This document shows, piece after piece, positions 1 through 8,149 of a stretch of 64,000 nt of DNA (position 1 is the first letter of the stretch; each line of letters opens with the position of its first letter). The notes under the pieces were generated by a model that was given only the letters and a program-made list of their open reading frames with translations, ran no database searches and was not told the DNA's origin. The translations under genes and the position numbers were made by a program. The stretch spans positions 47,384 to 111,383 of the forward strand of contig JARLIQ010000028.1 of assembly GCA_031291645.1 (NCBI GenBank), read 5' to 3'. The stretch comes from Caulobacteraceae bacterium (GTDB lineage: Bacteria; Pseudomonadota; Alphaproteobacteria; Caulobacterales; Caulobacteraceae).

Positions 1-325
1 TCGCGCGCATGGTCGAGACGATGCCGCCGCCGGCGCGGGCGATCTCCTCGTAGGATGCTCCGGCCAGCCGCTGTTCGAACTCGCCGGCGCGGTCGCCGCC
101 GTAGATCAGGTGGGTGTGGGGGTCGATCAGGCCGGGCGTGATCCAGCGGCCTTCGCAGTCGACGGTCTCGGCCGCCTCGAAGGCCGGCGCTTCATCGGCC
201 GATCCCGCATAGGCGATGCGGCCGTCCAGCGCCGCCACGACCCCGGCCTCGACGAGCCCCAGCCCCGGCCGGCCGGCGGCGAGCGTGGCCAGGCGAGCGT
301 TGGTCCAGAGCCGGTCGCAGCGCAT
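1..325 (-). CDS. hutI: Imidazolonepropionase, N-terminal part (runs off the left edge)
   Basis: HutI opens the imidazolone ring to give N-formimino-glutamate, the third step of histidine breakdown in the cytoplasm. Only about the first 108 residues are here; the rest lies beyond the left edge. Translating the minus strand from the ATG at 325 gives the amidohydrolase start: a beta-strand region, then [15 protein letters not shown], whose HxH is the metal-binding pair, then [20 protein letters not shown], a signature of the HutI family. The gene diverges from hutF across an 85-base gap that holds a palindromic operator. Seen: the motifs. Inferred: the rest of the hut genes lie to the left. Confidence 0.93.
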   Translation of the reverse strand, partial: MRCDRLWTNARLATLAAGRPGLGLVEAGVVAALDGRIAYAGSADEAPAFEAAETVDCEGRWITPGLIDPHTHLIYGGDRAGEFEQRLAGASYEEIARAGGGIVSTMRA

Positions 326-372
326 GCGCGGGTCCTTGGGCGAGGCGTCGGCGGCCTTGCGACCGCATCCAT

Positions 373-386
373 TATGTATATACATA
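373..386. promoter_or_regulatory. HutC-type operator palindrome between hutI and hutF
   Basis: TATGTATATACATA is a perfect 14-base palindrome in the short gap between the divergent hutI and hutF. Its core TGTATATACA matches the HutC operator known from Pseudomonas hut promoters. It lies 25 bases upstream of the hutF start, so a bound repressor could cover both promoters. The hutC gene is two genes downstream, which fits autoregulation and urocanate-induced release. Confidence 0.85.
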
Positions 387-410
387 TTGCCAGCACGGAG
401 GTCTTGTCCA

Positions 411-1811
411 GTGTCAGCCGCGGTGAAAATCGACCCCTCCCGATCGGACGGCGAAGGCCGTCTCTGGTTCGAACGGGCGTTGCTGGAGACCGGCTGGGCG
501 GAGGCCGTGCGGCTGACCCTGGCCGGCGGGCGCATCGCGGCGGCCCAGGCCGGGGTGCGGCCCGAAGCGGAGGACGAGCGGTGTGGGATCGCCGTTCCAG
601 GTCTCTGCAACCTGCACAGCCACGCCTTCCAGCGCGGCATGGCGGGTCTGGCCGAGACCCGCGGGCCGGCCGGCGACGACTTCTGGACCTGGCGCGAGGT
701 GATGTACCGCTTCCTGGCCGGCCTGACGCCGGAGGCGACCCAGGCGATCGCGGCGCTCGCCTACGCCGAGATGCTGGAGGCCGGCTTCACCCGCGTGGGC
801 GAGTTCCACTATCTGCACCACGCGCCGGACGGGCGGGCCTACGACGACCCGGCCGAGCTCGCCGCGCGGATCGCGGCGGCGGCGGGGCAGACGGGGATCG
901 GCCTGACCCTGCTGCCGGTCTTCTACGCCCATTCCGGTTTTGGCGGCGCGCCGTCCAGCGCGGCCCAGCGGCGGTTCGTCAACGACCTCGACGGCTTCGC
1001 CCGCCTGCTGGAGGCGAGCCGCGCGGCGACCGCCGGCCTCGAGGGCGCGGTGGTGGGCCTCGCGCCCCACAGCCTGCGGGCGGCGACGCCGGACGAGCTT
1101 GCCGCGCTGGTCCCGCTGGCGCAGGGCGGCCCGATCCATATCCACATCGCCGAGCAGACGCGCGAGGTCGAGGACTGCGTTGCCTGGTCGGGCCGCCGGC
1201 CGGTCGAATGGTTGCTGGACGCCGCGCCGGTCGACGCCCGCTGGTGCCTGGTGCATGCGACCCACATGACGCCGGAGGAGACCTTGCGCCTGGCGGCGAG
1301 CGGCGCTGTCGCCGGTCTCTGCCCGATCACCGAGGCCAACCTGGGCGACGGCCTGTTCCCGGCCGGCGCGTTCCTGGCCGCCGGCGGCGCCTTCGGCATA
1401 GGCTCGGACTCCAACGTGCTGATCGACGCCGCCGAGGAACTACGGACCCTGGAATACGGCCAGCGGCTGACGCGGCGCGGCCGCAACCTCCTGGCCGCCG
1501 CGGAGGGCGCCTCGACCGGAGCCGGTCTCTGGCGCGGGGCGCTGGCGGGCGGGGCCCAGGCGCTGGGCGCGCCGGCCGGCGGCCTTCGCGCCGGCGGTCC
1601 GGCCGATATCGTCAGTCTAAGGAGCGACCATCCGGCCCTGGCCGCGCGCGCCGGCGATGCGGTGCTCGACAGCCTGGTCTTCGCGGGCGGCCGCGGCGCG
1701 ATCGACGGCGTCTGGCGCGCCGGCCGCAAACGTGTCAGCGACGGACGCCACCACCAGGGCGAGGCCATCCGCGCCCGCTACGGCCAGGTGCTGCGGGAGC
1801 TTCTGGCTTGA
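411..1811 (+). CDS. hutF: Formimidoylglutamate deiminase
   Basis: HutF hydrolyses N-formimino-L-glutamate to N-formyl-glutamate and ammonia, in the five-step histidine route that then needs N-formylglutamate deformylase (HutG, not in the window). I chose the GTG at 411 because GGAGG at 397-401 is well placed and it gives 466 residues, close to the family's usual ~455. It is an amidohydrolase TIM barrel: [16 protein letters not shown] near residue 65 carries the HxH metal ligands, IHIHIAEQ holds a later histidine, LVHATHM the next, and GIGSDSN the aspartate. The last four bases overlap the start of hutC, so the two are probably translationally coupled. Confidence 0.95.
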   Translation: MSAAVKIDPSRSDGEGRLWFERALLETGWAEAVRLTLAGGRIAAAQAGVRPEAEDERCGIAVPGLCNLHSHAFQRGMAGLAETRGPAGDDFWTWREVMYRFLAGLTPEATQAIAALAYAEMLEAGFTRVGEFHYLHHAPDGRAYDDPAELAARIAAAAGQTGIGLTLLPVFYAHSGFGGAPSSAAQRRFVNDLDGFARLLEASRAATAGLEGAVVGLAPHSLRAATPDELAALVPLAQGGPIHIHIAEQTREVEDCVAWSGRRPVEWLLDAAPVDARWCLVHATHMTPEETLRLAASGAVAGLCPITEANLGDGLFPAGAFLAAGGAFGIGSDSNVLIDAAEELRTLEYGQRLTRRGRNLLAAAEGASTGAGLWRGALAGGAQALGAPAGGLRAGGPADIVSLRSDHPALAARAGDAVLDSLVFAGGRGAIDGVWRAGRKRVSDGRHHQGEAIRARYGQVLRELLA

Positions 1812-2530
1812 GCCTCACCGACACCGCGTCGCTGCACCAGCGCATCCGGGCCGACATCGAGGCGCGCATCCTCGGCGGCGACTGGCCGCCGGGCCATCGG
1901 TTGCCGGTCGAGGCCGAGCTGATGACCCAGTACGGCTGTTCGCGCATGACGGTGAACAAGGCGGTCTCGGCCCTCGCCGACGCCGGCCTGATCGTGCGCC
2001 GCCGCAGGGCCGGCTCGTTCGTCGCCCGCCCGCGCATCCACTCGGCCGTGCTCGACATCCCCGACATCCAGTCCGAGATCACCGCGCGCGGCGAGGCCTA
2101 CGCCTTCCGCCTGCTGTCGGTGCGCCGCCGCGCGCCCGCGCGGGGCGACGCCGACGAGGCTGAGCTTGCCGGCGGCGGTGCGCTCCTGGCGCTGCGCGGC
2201 GCGCACCTGGCCTCGGGGCGGCCCTTCGCGCTGGAGGAGCGGCTGATCAGCCTGCGCGCGGCGCCCGCCGCCGCAGAGGCGGACTTCGCCCTCGTCTCGC
2301 CCGGCGCCTGGCTCCTGGAGCACGTGGCCTGGACCGAGGCGGAAAACCGGATCAGCGCGATCAACGCCGATGGCCCGGTCGCCGAGGCCCTGGCGCTCGA
2401 CCCGGGCGCCGCCTGCCTCGTGGTCCGGCGCCGCACCTGGCGCGCCGGCGAGCGGATCACCAACGTGCGACTGGTCTTCCCGGGCGAGGCCTACGAACTG
2501 GTCGCGCGCTTCGGGCCTGGACAAGCGTAG
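1808..2530 (+). CDS. hutC: Histidine utilisation repressor, GntR/UTRA family
   Basis: HutC represses hut genes until urocanate binds. The reading frame opens with a TTG inside the overlap TTGA with the hutF stop, giving 240 residues, the normal HutC length. Residues ~5-70 form the GntR winged helix (DIEARILGGDWPPGHRLP, then CSRMTVNKAVSALADAGLI). The rest is a UTRA ligand domain with the typical TWRAGERITNVRLVFPG end. Its likely target is the palindrome at 373-386. The start is inferred from coupling, since no ATG lies near. Confidence 0.93.
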   Translation: MSLTDTASLHQRIRADIEARILGGDWPPGHRLPVEAELMTQYGCSRMTVNKAVSALADAGLIVRRRRAGSFVARPRIHSAVLDIPDIQSEITARGEAYAFRLLSVRRRAPARGDADEAELAGGGALLALRGAHLASGRPFALEERLISLRAAPAAAEADFALVSPGAWLLEHVAWTEAENRISAINADGPVAEALALDPGAACLVVRRRTWRAGERITNVRLVFPGEAYELVARFGPGQA

Positions 2531-2535
2531 ACGGA

Positions 2536-2826
2536 TCAGTCGAACAGGCCTTCGAGCCGCCGCGCGCCGTGGATCACCCGGACGATCTCGACCCTGTCGT
2601 TCTGGACGCGGTACAGCGCCAGATAGTCGCCGATGACGAGCATGCGCGCCTCCGGCGCTATTTCGGGGCGGGCCGGTCCAAGGTGGGGATGCTCGGCCAG
2701 GTCCTGGCATCGGCCGACGATGAGATCGATGAGCAGGTCGGCCGCGGCGGGATTGTCGAGCGCCACGTGCAGCCAGATGTCATCGAGATCGGCGCTGGCC
2801 TGCGCAGTCCGGGTGACGCGGCTCAC
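2536..2826 (-). CDS. parE: ParE/RelE-family toxin
   Basis: A 96-residue protein with the ParE fold pattern: an N-terminal helix (RTAQASADLDDIWLHV), a hairpin region GRCQDLAEHPHLGPARPEI, and the C-terminal strands LVIGDYLALYRVQNDRVEIVRVIHGAR that typify ParE toxins (gyrase poisons) and their RelE relatives. It starts with GTG three bases after the stop of parD, so it is read from the same message. It ends only a few bases from the convergent hutC stop. Toxin target (gyrase or ribosome) cannot be told from sequence. Confidence 0.9.
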   Translation of the reverse strand: MSRVTRTAQASADLDDIWLHVALDNPAAADLLIDLIVGRCQDLAEHPHLGPARPEIAPEARMLVIGDYLALYRVQNDRVEIVRVIHGARRLEGLFD

Positions 2827-2829
2827 GGG

Positions 2830-3111
2830 TCAGCGGTCGGTGGCCTGCCGGGCGGCAAGCCGCTCGCGACCTCGGCGCTTGATGTCCTCGGCGTCCAGCG
2901 GCGCGCTCTCGCCGCTACCTGTCCCGTCCCGCCAGAGCCGGCGCAGCTCTTCGATCGCGACGGCCCGGCCTTGGCGAGCCTGTTTCCAGGCGCGGAGGGC
3001 GTCGCGGATGACTTCGCTGGTGGACGCATAGTCGCCGGCCGCGATGGCCTCTCGGATGTCGGCGGCGAACTCGGGCGTCAGCGCGATGCTCAGCTTTTCG
3101 ACCGTGGCCAC
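2830..3111 (-). CDS. parD: ParD-family antitoxin (ribbon-helix-helix)
   Basis: A 93-residue antitoxin partner of the downstream ParE. The N-terminal ~50 residues form a CopG/ParD ribbon-helix-helix: KLSIALTPEFAADIREAIAA, then GDYASTSEVIRDALRAW. The charged C-terminal half (RAVAIEELRRLWRDG onward) is the toxin-wrapping arm. Such antitoxins repress their own operon with the toxin as co-repressor; an imperfect dyad at 3126-3144, 15 bases upstream of the start, is the likely operator. Confidence 0.92.
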   Translation of the reverse strand: MATVEKLSIALTPEFAADIREAIAAGDYASTSEVIRDALRAWKQARQGRAVAIEELRRLWRDGTGSGESAPLDAEDIKRRGRERLAARQATDR

Positions 3112-3125
3112 GGCGGCCTCCCTGT

Positions 3126-3144
3126 GGTGCTACTGAGTAATACC
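3126..3144. promoter_or_regulatory. Candidate ParD operator
   Basis: An imperfect dyad, GGT-N2-TACTGAGTA-N2-ACC, centred on TACTGAGTA and lying 15 bases upstream of the parD ATG on the opposite strand. Fourteen of 19 positions are symmetric. The position fits autorepression by the ribbon-helix-helix antitoxin; no binding data are available. Confidence 0.45.
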
Positions 3145-3358
3145 ATGTGCGCCTTGCGATGTCAGGCGTCCAGGTTCGAGGCGGACGCGGCGTGCCTTCC
3201 GGAACCTCCGCCCTTGCGCCTGCGGCCCGGTTTGGAGTACGAGCTTGCCTGAAACGCAGGACCACGCGGCGGAAATGACCTCCCGAGTCGACGCTTCTGA
3301 AATGCGCGGCCAAGCCCTCCAGGGCCTGGGCGGCGCTTTCGCGCGCGTTTCGAAAACC

Positions 3359-3418
3359 ATGACCATTGCCATGATGATTACCCCCTGCCGGCCAGGAGCG
3401 GGGCGAACGCCGATTTAG
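3359..3418 (+). CDS. Leader peptide of an attenuator
   Basis: A short frame MTIAMMITPCRPGAGRTPI ends 27 bases before an intrinsic terminator. Its consecutive ATG ATG ATT ACC codons (3371-3382) sit directly before the first arm of an RNA hairpin, the arrangement of a ribosome-stalling leader. Codons point to Met/Ile/Thr supply. The frame stays open upstream with further ATGs at 3302 and 3275, none with a clear Shine-Dalgarno, so the true start is uncertain; only the 3' end is well supported. The closing PCRPGAGR loosely resembles the end of enterobacterial ilv leader peptides, where the residues also encode the hairpin. Confidence 0.6.
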   Translation: MTIAMMITPCRPGAGRTPI

Positions 3419-3454
3419 GCGCGCCAGCGGATCGCAAGATCTGGAACCCCGCTC
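3381..3454 (+). promoter_or_regulatory. Attenuator pause hairpin and antiterminator
   Basis: Three mutually exclusive arms can be read. Arm 1 CCTG (3384-3387) pairs with CAGG (3393-3396), extended by CCC with GGG. Arm 2 GAGCGGGG (3396-3403) is perfectly complementary to arm 3 CCCCGCTC (3447-3454). Arm 3 is also the 5' side of the terminator at 3446-3475. A ribosome stalled on the Met-Met-Ile-Thr codons would hide arm 1, letting 2 pair with 3 and blocking termination; one reaching the stop at 3418 would hide arm 2 and favour termination. Confidence 0.65.
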
Positions 3455-3475
3455 CCGAAAGGCGCGGGGTTTTTT
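3446..3475 (+). terminator. Intrinsic terminator (attenuator arm 3:4)
   Basis: ACCCCGC (3446-3452) pairs with GCGGGGT (3464-3470) around an 11-base loop, followed at once by a run of T. It lies upstream of, not after, a gene set, which together with the leader frame and the alternative pairing marks it as a regulated terminator for the genes starting at 3523. Confidence 0.85.
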
Positions 3476-3522
3476 GTTGCGCCCGCGCCGCCATCCCTTC
3501 CCTGCAAGTCACGAGGACGCCA

Positions 3523-3885
3523 GTGCCCAACCCCCTTTCCTTCGACAACGCCGCCGTCGCCTCAGCCACGCGACAGTTCGCCAACCGGCTCGGCGCCGAC
3601 CGCCGCTTCGACAGCGTCGAGCGCATCGAGGTCACGCTCAGCGGCCGCGGCCCGATCGAGCGGCTGTTCGCGGTCGAGGCCGCGCTGCTGGCCCACTGGC
3701 CCGAGGGCCTACGCCGCCCGCCCCACGACCTGGTCTCCTCGACCGGCGAGCTGTCGCCGGCGGACGAGCAGGCCGGCCTGACGCTCCGCGCGTTCGATCC
3801 CGAGGGCGCGGTGGTGCTGCGGGAGGTCTACGACATCGGCGCCGCCGGAAAGCCGCTCAAAGCCGCCGCGCCGACCCATGGCTGA
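3523..3885 (+). CDS. Small protein of unknown function, first gene behind the attenuator
   Basis: A 120-residue soluble protein, GTG start with GAGG at 3513-3516. I do not recognise the family. It has no signal peptide or membrane segment. Visible pieces: an N-terminal helical stretch, then VERIEVTLSGRGPIERLF, and a C-terminal beta-like AFDPEGAVVLREVYDIG followed by a Lys/Ala-rich tail. The tail faintly recalls part of L-serine dehydratases, but the match is too weak to name. It overlaps the next gene by eight bases, so the two are made together, under control of the attenuator just upstream. Confidence 0.7.
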   Translation: MPNPLSFDNAAVASATRQFANRLGADRRFDSVERIEVTLSGRGPIERLFAVEAALLAHWPEGLRRPPHDLVSSTGELSPADEQAGLTLRAFDPEGAVVLREVYDIGAAGKPLKAAAPTHG

Positions 3886-4177
3886 CGGCGTCTATCCCGC
3901 GCCGGCGGAGGCGCCGCTTACGGTCGAGACCGCCCGGCTGTTCCTGGTCGACACCCTGGATGCGCCCGACGCGCTCTTGAAGGTGCTGTCGGTGTTCGCG
4001 GTCCAGCAGGTGGCCCTGGCCACGGTCGATTTCGCCGCCGCCGCCGACGGCGGCCAGGTGCGCATCGAGGCGCGCCGGCTGAGCGCCGAGCGGGCCCAGC
4101 ATCTGTCCGAGCGGCTGCGATCCGTCCCGGTGGTGCGCGGCGTCTCGGTCGGCTGGCGAATGCGGACCGCAAGCTAG
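3878..4177 (+). CDS. ACT-like regulatory small protein (IlvM-like)
   Basis: A 99-residue protein with the beta-alpha-beta-beta-alpha-beta pattern of an ACT domain: ARLFLVDTLDAPDALLKVLSVF, then QQVALATVDFAAA, a central strand GQVRIEARRL and RVRSVPVVRG-like end (LRSVPVVRGVSVGWR). The size and layout recall IlvM, the small subunit of acetolactate synthase II, but no synthase large subunit is beside it. Its ATG overlaps the preceding stop region by eight bases. Amino-acid sensing would fit the Met/Ile/Thr leader upstream. Its stop shares CTAG with the convergent MarR-GNAT gene. Confidence 0.6.
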   Translation: MADGVYPAPAEAPLTVETARLFLVDTLDAPDALLKVLSVFAVQQVALATVDFAAAADGGQVRIEARRLSAERAQHLSERLRSVPVVRGVSVGWRMRTAS

Positions 4178-5085
4178 AACCTGAGGCGCCAGGTCTCCTC
4201 CGCGACATGGGCGCCCATGTCGGGATGGGGTTGGCTCTCGACCAGCTGGAACCCCTGGGCGGCGTAGATGGCCCGTGCGGCGGTCAGCAGGCTCCGGGTC
4301 CACAGGCTCACCCCGCCGTAGCCGCACGTCCGGGCGAAGTCCACGCACTCGCGCACCAGGCGCCGGCCGAGGCCCAGCCCGCGGGCCGCCGGCTCGACCA
4401 GCAGGAGGCGAAGCTTGGCCTCGTCGCCCTCGCCCTTGACCAGGAAGACCGAACCCAGCCGCTGGCCGCCGCGCTCGGCGATCCAGCACTGCTCGCGCGC
4501 CGGATCGAAATCCTCGATGAAGTCGGCGGCGATCCGCGCGACCAGGGCCTCGAACCGCTCGTCCCAGCCGTATTCCCGGGCGTAGAGCGTCCCGTGCCGT
4601 TCGATCACCCAGCCCATGTCGCCGACCCGGTGCGGGCGCAGGATCACCGCGTCGGCCGGCTCGGCCTGCAGCAGCCGCTCCACCTCGGCCATGGCCGTGG
4701 TCAGCAGCTCGCGCTCCGGCGCCGACAGGGCGGCGATCATCCCCTCTACCGCACCCTCGGCCGCCAGGCGCAGCGCCTGATAGGCCCGCCGGCCGTCGTC
4801 GGTGAGGGCGAGGGCGACGCTGCGGCCATCCTCGGCCGAGGGGGCGCGGCTGGTCAGGCCCTCGCGCTCGAACCGCTTGAGGATGCGGCTGAGGTAGCCG
4901 GCGTCGAGGCCAGTGCGGGCGGCGACCGCCTTGGGCGCGACGCCGTCCGGCGCCTGGGCGATCTCATAAAGGACGCGCATCTCGGCTAGGCTGAACGGCT
5001 CGCCCAGGTGGGCCTCGTCCAGGGCGCCGATCTGGCAGGTGTAGAAGCGGTTGAAGCGGCGGATGGCCGCGACGGTCTCGGACAT
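4174..5085 (-). CDS. MarR-GNAT fusion: regulator with acetyltransferase domain
   Basis: A 303-residue two-domain protein. Residues ~1-140 form a MarR winged helix (AVAARTGLDAGYLSRILKRF, then EREGLTSRAPSAEDGR). Residues ~155-303 form a GNAT acyltransferase with the acetyl-CoA loop VEPAARGLGLGRRLVRECV. This fusion is a known architecture in proteobacteria, but the substrate is rarely known. I start at MSETVAAIRR; eleven further residues are open upstream. A 75-base gap separates it from the upstream end of the MerR gene, also on the minus strand. Confidence 0.88.
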   Translation of the reverse strand: MSETVAAIRRFNRFYTCQIGALDEAHLGEPFSLAEMRVLYEIAQAPDGVAPKAVAARTGLDAGYLSRILKRFEREGLTSRAPSAEDGRSVALALTDDGRRAYQALRLAAEGAVEGMIAALSAPERELLTTAMAEVERLLQAEPADAVILRPHRVGDMGWVIERHGTLYAREYGWDERFEALVARIAADFIEDFDPAREQCWIAERGGQRLGSVFLVKGEGDEAKLRLLLVEPAARGLGLGRRLVRECVDFARTCGYGGVSLWTRSLLTAARAIYAAQGFQLVESQPHPDMGAHVAEETWRLRF

Positions 5086-5160
5086 GCTGGGCCTCGCGAA
5101 GGCTCCAGCTCGCCGCATTTGCTTGACGCAGTCAACTACTTTGACGGGGCGGAAGCCGCC

Positions 5161-5592
5161 TCAGTTGGCCCCGACCGCCCGGCGCATCGGCGCGCCCCGG
5201 TCCTCGGTCGCCGCGTCCAGCTGGTCCAGGTGGGTCTCGATCCGCTCGATCTCGGCGGCGATGTGGGCGCGCTGGGCGTCCAGCCGGGCGGCCTTGTCCT
5301 TCAGCTTGGCCAGGGCCTTCTGCGCCTGGGTGCGGCCCTGGTCGGCGCTGTCGTAGTCGTTCAGCAGTTCGCGGATCTCCTCCAGGCTCAGCGCCGCGCG
5401 CCGGCCCCAGGAGATCACCTGCACCCGGTTGAAGTCCGCGCGCGAGTAATGGCGCGTCTTCTGGGCGCCCCGGCGCGGGGTGATCAGGCCCTTCTCCTCG
5501 TAGAAGCGCAGGGCGCGGGGGCTGAGCGAGAAATGGGCGCACAGCTCGCCGATCAGGTAGGACGAGGAGATCTTCAGATCGTTCGGTCGCAT
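5161..5592 (-). CDS. MerR-family transcriptional regulator
   Basis: A 143-residue MerR protein. Residues ~10-80 hold the winged helix with YLIGELCAHFSLSPRALRFY and the wing EKGLITPRRGAQKTRHYSR; residues ~85-130 are a long dimerising helix with heptads (KALAKLKDKAARLDAQ). No cysteine cluster for metal or Fe-S binding follows, which excludes SoxR/CueR types, and a small-ligand effector domain is absent. Its start is 155 bases from the divergent ScfR-like gene, so the two share a control region. Target unknown. Confidence 0.85.
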   Translation of the reverse strand: MRPNDLKISSSYLIGELCAHFSLSPRALRFYEEKGLITPRRGAQKTRHYSRADFNRVQVISWGRRAALSLEEIRELLNDYDSADQGRTQAQKALAKLKDKAARLDAQRAHIAAEIERIETHLDQLDAATEDRGAPMRRAVGAN

Positions 5593-5700
5593 GGGCGTCG
5601 GGCCTCGGGTTCGCAAGGTTTTCGGCGCGCTAGCGCCTTCACCCACCATGCGCCTCACCCTGCGAGAGGCCAATTGCGTCCTGGCGCAAAAGCGGCTTTG

Positions 5701-5722
5701 TTGTGAAATCAGACTTTCACAA
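5701..5722. promoter_or_regulatory. Inverted repeat upstream of the ScfR-type regulator
   Basis: TTGTGAAA-N6-TTTCACAA is a perfect 8-base inverted repeat in an AT-rich pocket 26 bases upstream of the ATG at 5748. A further half-like TTGCGAAA lies next to the start codon. The placement fits an autoregulatory operator for the XRE-type protein. Confidence 0.55.
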
Positions 5723-5747
5723 CTCATGCAAAGAGTGAAATTGCGAA

Positions 5748-7169
5748 ATGGCTGGAAAGCTGTTCATCGGTCCGCGGGTGCGCCGCCTGCGCGAGGCGCG
5801 GGGCTGGACGCTGGACGGGTGCGCCGCACGGCTCGGCCTGTCGATCAGCTACCTCTCGCAGATCGAGACCAACCTGCGGCCGGTCACCGCGCGGGTGCTG
5901 ATCTCTCTGATGCGGGTGTTCGAGGTCGATGCGGCCACCTTCGACGCGGACGACGAGGACCGGCTGATCGCCGACCTGCGCGAGGCCACGGCCGAGGGGG
6001 CCGGCGGCGATCCGCCCTCGCTGGTCGAACTCAAGCAGGTCGCGGCCGGCGCCCCCGCCTTCGCGCGCCAGTACCTGCGCCTGCACCACGCCTACCGGCG
6101 GCTGGACGAGCGGCTGAAGGCGACCGAGGCGGCGGTGGCCCTGGACGAGGGCGCGGCGGCCAGCGCCATGCTGCCCTACGAGGAGGTCCGCGACTTCTTC
6201 CACTACCGCAACAACTACGTCCACGAGCTGGACCTGGCGGCCGAGCGGCTGGCGGGCGAATGCGGCGTCGGCGAAGGCGCCAGCCCGGACGGCGCCCTCA
6301 TCGCCTACCTGGCCGAGCGGTGCGGCGTGCGCACGGTGATCGGGGCGGGCCTGGGCGGGGTGCTGCGGCGGTTCGACCCGGCCAGCGGCGTCCTGACCCT
6401 GGACGGGAACCAGCCGGCCGAGACCCGCACCTTCCAGCTCGCCTACCAGCTGGTGGCGAACGAGCTGCGCGGCATCGTCGACGCCGAGCTGGCCTCGGCG
6501 GGCTTCCGCACCGACGCGGCGCGCGACGTCGGCCGGGTCGGCCTCGGCAACTACGCGGCGGGGGCGCTGCTGATGCCCTACGTCCGTTTCCGGCAGGCGG
6601 CGCAGGACCTGCGCCACGACGTCGAGCGGCTGCAGTCCCGCTTCCACGCCAGCTTTGAGCAGGTCTGCCACCGGCTCAGCACCCTGCAGCGGCCGACGCT
6701 CAGGGGCCTGCCGTTCTATTTCGTGCGGGTGGACCTGGCCGGCAACATCACCAAGCGGCACAGCGCCACGCGCCTGCAGTTCGCCCGCTTCGGCGGCGGT
6801 TGCCCCTTGTGGAACGTGCACGAGGCCTTCGGCCAGCCGGGCCGCATCCTGGCCCAGGTCGCCGAGATGCCCGACGGGGTGCGCTACCTCTGCGTGGCCA
6901 AGGGCATCGTCAAGCCGTCGGGCGCCTATACCGAGCCGGAGCGGCGCTACGCCATCGGCCTGGGCTGCGAGGTCGGCCACGCCGCCCAGGTGGTCTATTC
7001 GCGCGGGGTGAACCTGGATGGGCCCTCGACCCCGATCGGCGTCACCTGCCGCATCTGCGAGCGCGACGACTGCCCCCAGCGGGCCTTCCCGCCGATCGAC
7101 CGCCCGCTCAGGGTTCCGGCCAACGAGCGGGCCATCGTGCCCTATGTGATCGAGGACGCGCGGCGCTAG
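5748..7169 (+). CDS. XRE-family short-chain fatty acyl regulator (ScfR type)
   Basis: A 473-residue regulator of the ScfR/RamB type, a family that controls propionate, acetate and branched-chain acyl-CoA catabolism. Residues ~6-65 are the Cro/CI helix-turn-helix (LREARGWTLDGCAARLGLS, SYLSQIETNLRPVTARV). The middle carries an ImmA-like segment without an HExxH motif, and residues ~300-465 are the DUF2083-type end with cysteines in GVTCRICERDDCPQRAFPP. The nearby acyl-CoA enzymes, including the leucine-degradation set, are plausible targets. A perfect inverted repeat precedes the gene. Confidence 0.87.
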   Translation: MAGKLFIGPRVRRLREARGWTLDGCAARLGLSISYLSQIETNLRPVTARVLISLMRVFEVDAATFDADDEDRLIADLREATAEGAGGDPPSLVELKQVAAGAPAFARQYLRLHHAYRRLDERLKATEAAVALDEGAAASAMLPYEEVRDFFHYRNNYVHELDLAAERLAGECGVGEGASPDGALIAYLAERCGVRTVIGAGLGGVLRRFDPASGVLTLDGNQPAETRTFQLAYQLVANELRGIVDAELASAGFRTDAARDVGRVGLGNYAAGALLMPYVRFRQAAQDLRHDVERLQSRFHASFEQVCHRLSTLQRPTLRGLPFYFVRVDLAGNITKRHSATRLQFARFGGGCPLWNVHEAFGQPGRILAQVAEMPDGVRYLCVAKGIVKPSGAYTEPERRYAIGLGCEVGHAAQVVYSRGVNLDGPSTPIGVTCRICERDDCPQRAFPPIDRPLRVPANERAIVPYVIEDARR

Positions 7170-7220
7170 CTGTGGGCCGTCACGTCAGCGCCCTGATCAT
7201 CAACTGACGCAGGCGCCCGC

Positions 7221-8030
7221 TCACACCGGCGAATAGGGGTCGAACTGCGGCCGGCGCTTCTCCCTCAGCGCGGCCAGGCCCTCGCGCGCCTCCTCGCCGG
7301 CGAAGCCGAGGAACTCCAGCGCCAGGGAGGCGTCGAAGGTGGGTCCCGCCATCCGCATCCAGTTGTTGAGCGACAGCTTGGTCCAGCGCAGGGCGCTGGG
7401 CGCGATGGCGGCGAGACGCTTGCACACCCCGCGCGCGGTCTCCACCACCTTGTCGTCGTCGGCGCACAGAGCGATCAGGCCGATCCGCTCGGCCTCCTCG
7501 CCGGTCAGGGGGTCGCACAGCATCAGGTAGTATTTGGCCTTGGCCATGCCGCAGAGCAGGGGCCAGACGATCGCCGCGTGGTCGCCCGCCGCGACGCCGA
7601 GCCTTGTGTGCCCGTCGACGATCCGCGCCGTGCGCCCGGCGACCGAGACGTCCGCCAGCATCGCCGCGGCCAGGCCGGCCCCCACCGCCGGCCCCTCGAT
7701 CGCCGAGACCACGGGCTTGGAGAAGTTCAGCATGTTGTAGACGAGGTCGCGCGCCTCCCGCCAGGTGCGCAGCCGCGCCTGCGGATCGGTGGTCAGGGCG
7801 GCGATCATGTCGAAGTCGCCGCCGGCCGAAAACGCCCCGCCCTCGCCGCGCAGCAGCACGCAGGAGACCTCCGGGTCGGCGTCGATGTCGCGCCAGACCT
7901 CGGCCAGCTCGCGGTGCTTGACCGCGTCCAGCGCATTGGTGCGGCCGGGCGTGTCGAAGATGATCTCGAGCGTGCGCGGCTCGCTGCGGGCGAACTTCAG
8001 GCCTTGGTAGGCGGCGTAGCGGTCGGTCAT
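7221..8030 (-). CDS. Enoyl-CoA hydratase/isomerase (crotonase) family protein
   Basis: A 269-residue crotonase-fold enzyme. [13 protein letters not shown] near residue 68 is the first oxyanion-hole loop; [21 protein letters not shown] near 110 is the second. The usual acid residues are not clear: the segment is [19 protein letters not shown], where many hydratases have PEVxLGLxPG with a glutamate. The reaction is therefore uncertain, and a hydrolase or isomerase role is possible. It diverges from the aminotransferase gene over 119 bases and belongs to the acyl-CoA catabolism theme of this region. Confidence 0.88.
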   Translation of the reverse strand: MTDRYAAYQGLKFARSEPRTLEIIFDTPGRTNALDAVKHRELAEVWRDIDADPEVSCVLLRGEGGAFSAGGDFDMIAALTTDPQARLRTWREARDLVYNMLNFSKPVVSAIEGPAVGAGLAAAMLADVSVAGRTARIVDGHTRLGVAAGDHAAIVWPLLCGMAKAKYYLMLCDPLTGEEAERIGLIALCADDDKVVETARGVCKRLAAIAPSALRWTKLSLNNWMRMAGPTFDASLALEFLGFAGEEAREGLAALREKRRPQFDPYSPV

Positions 8031-8149
8031 CGGGCGTTTCCTGGCCTGTTCTTGTCGGGGCGCCGATCCTCATCGAAGCGGGCCGGCTTGGCCATCGGTT
8101 TGCGCGAGCAATGCTGGCGCCGGGGCCCCGCGCGCGGTAGAGCGAGGCG

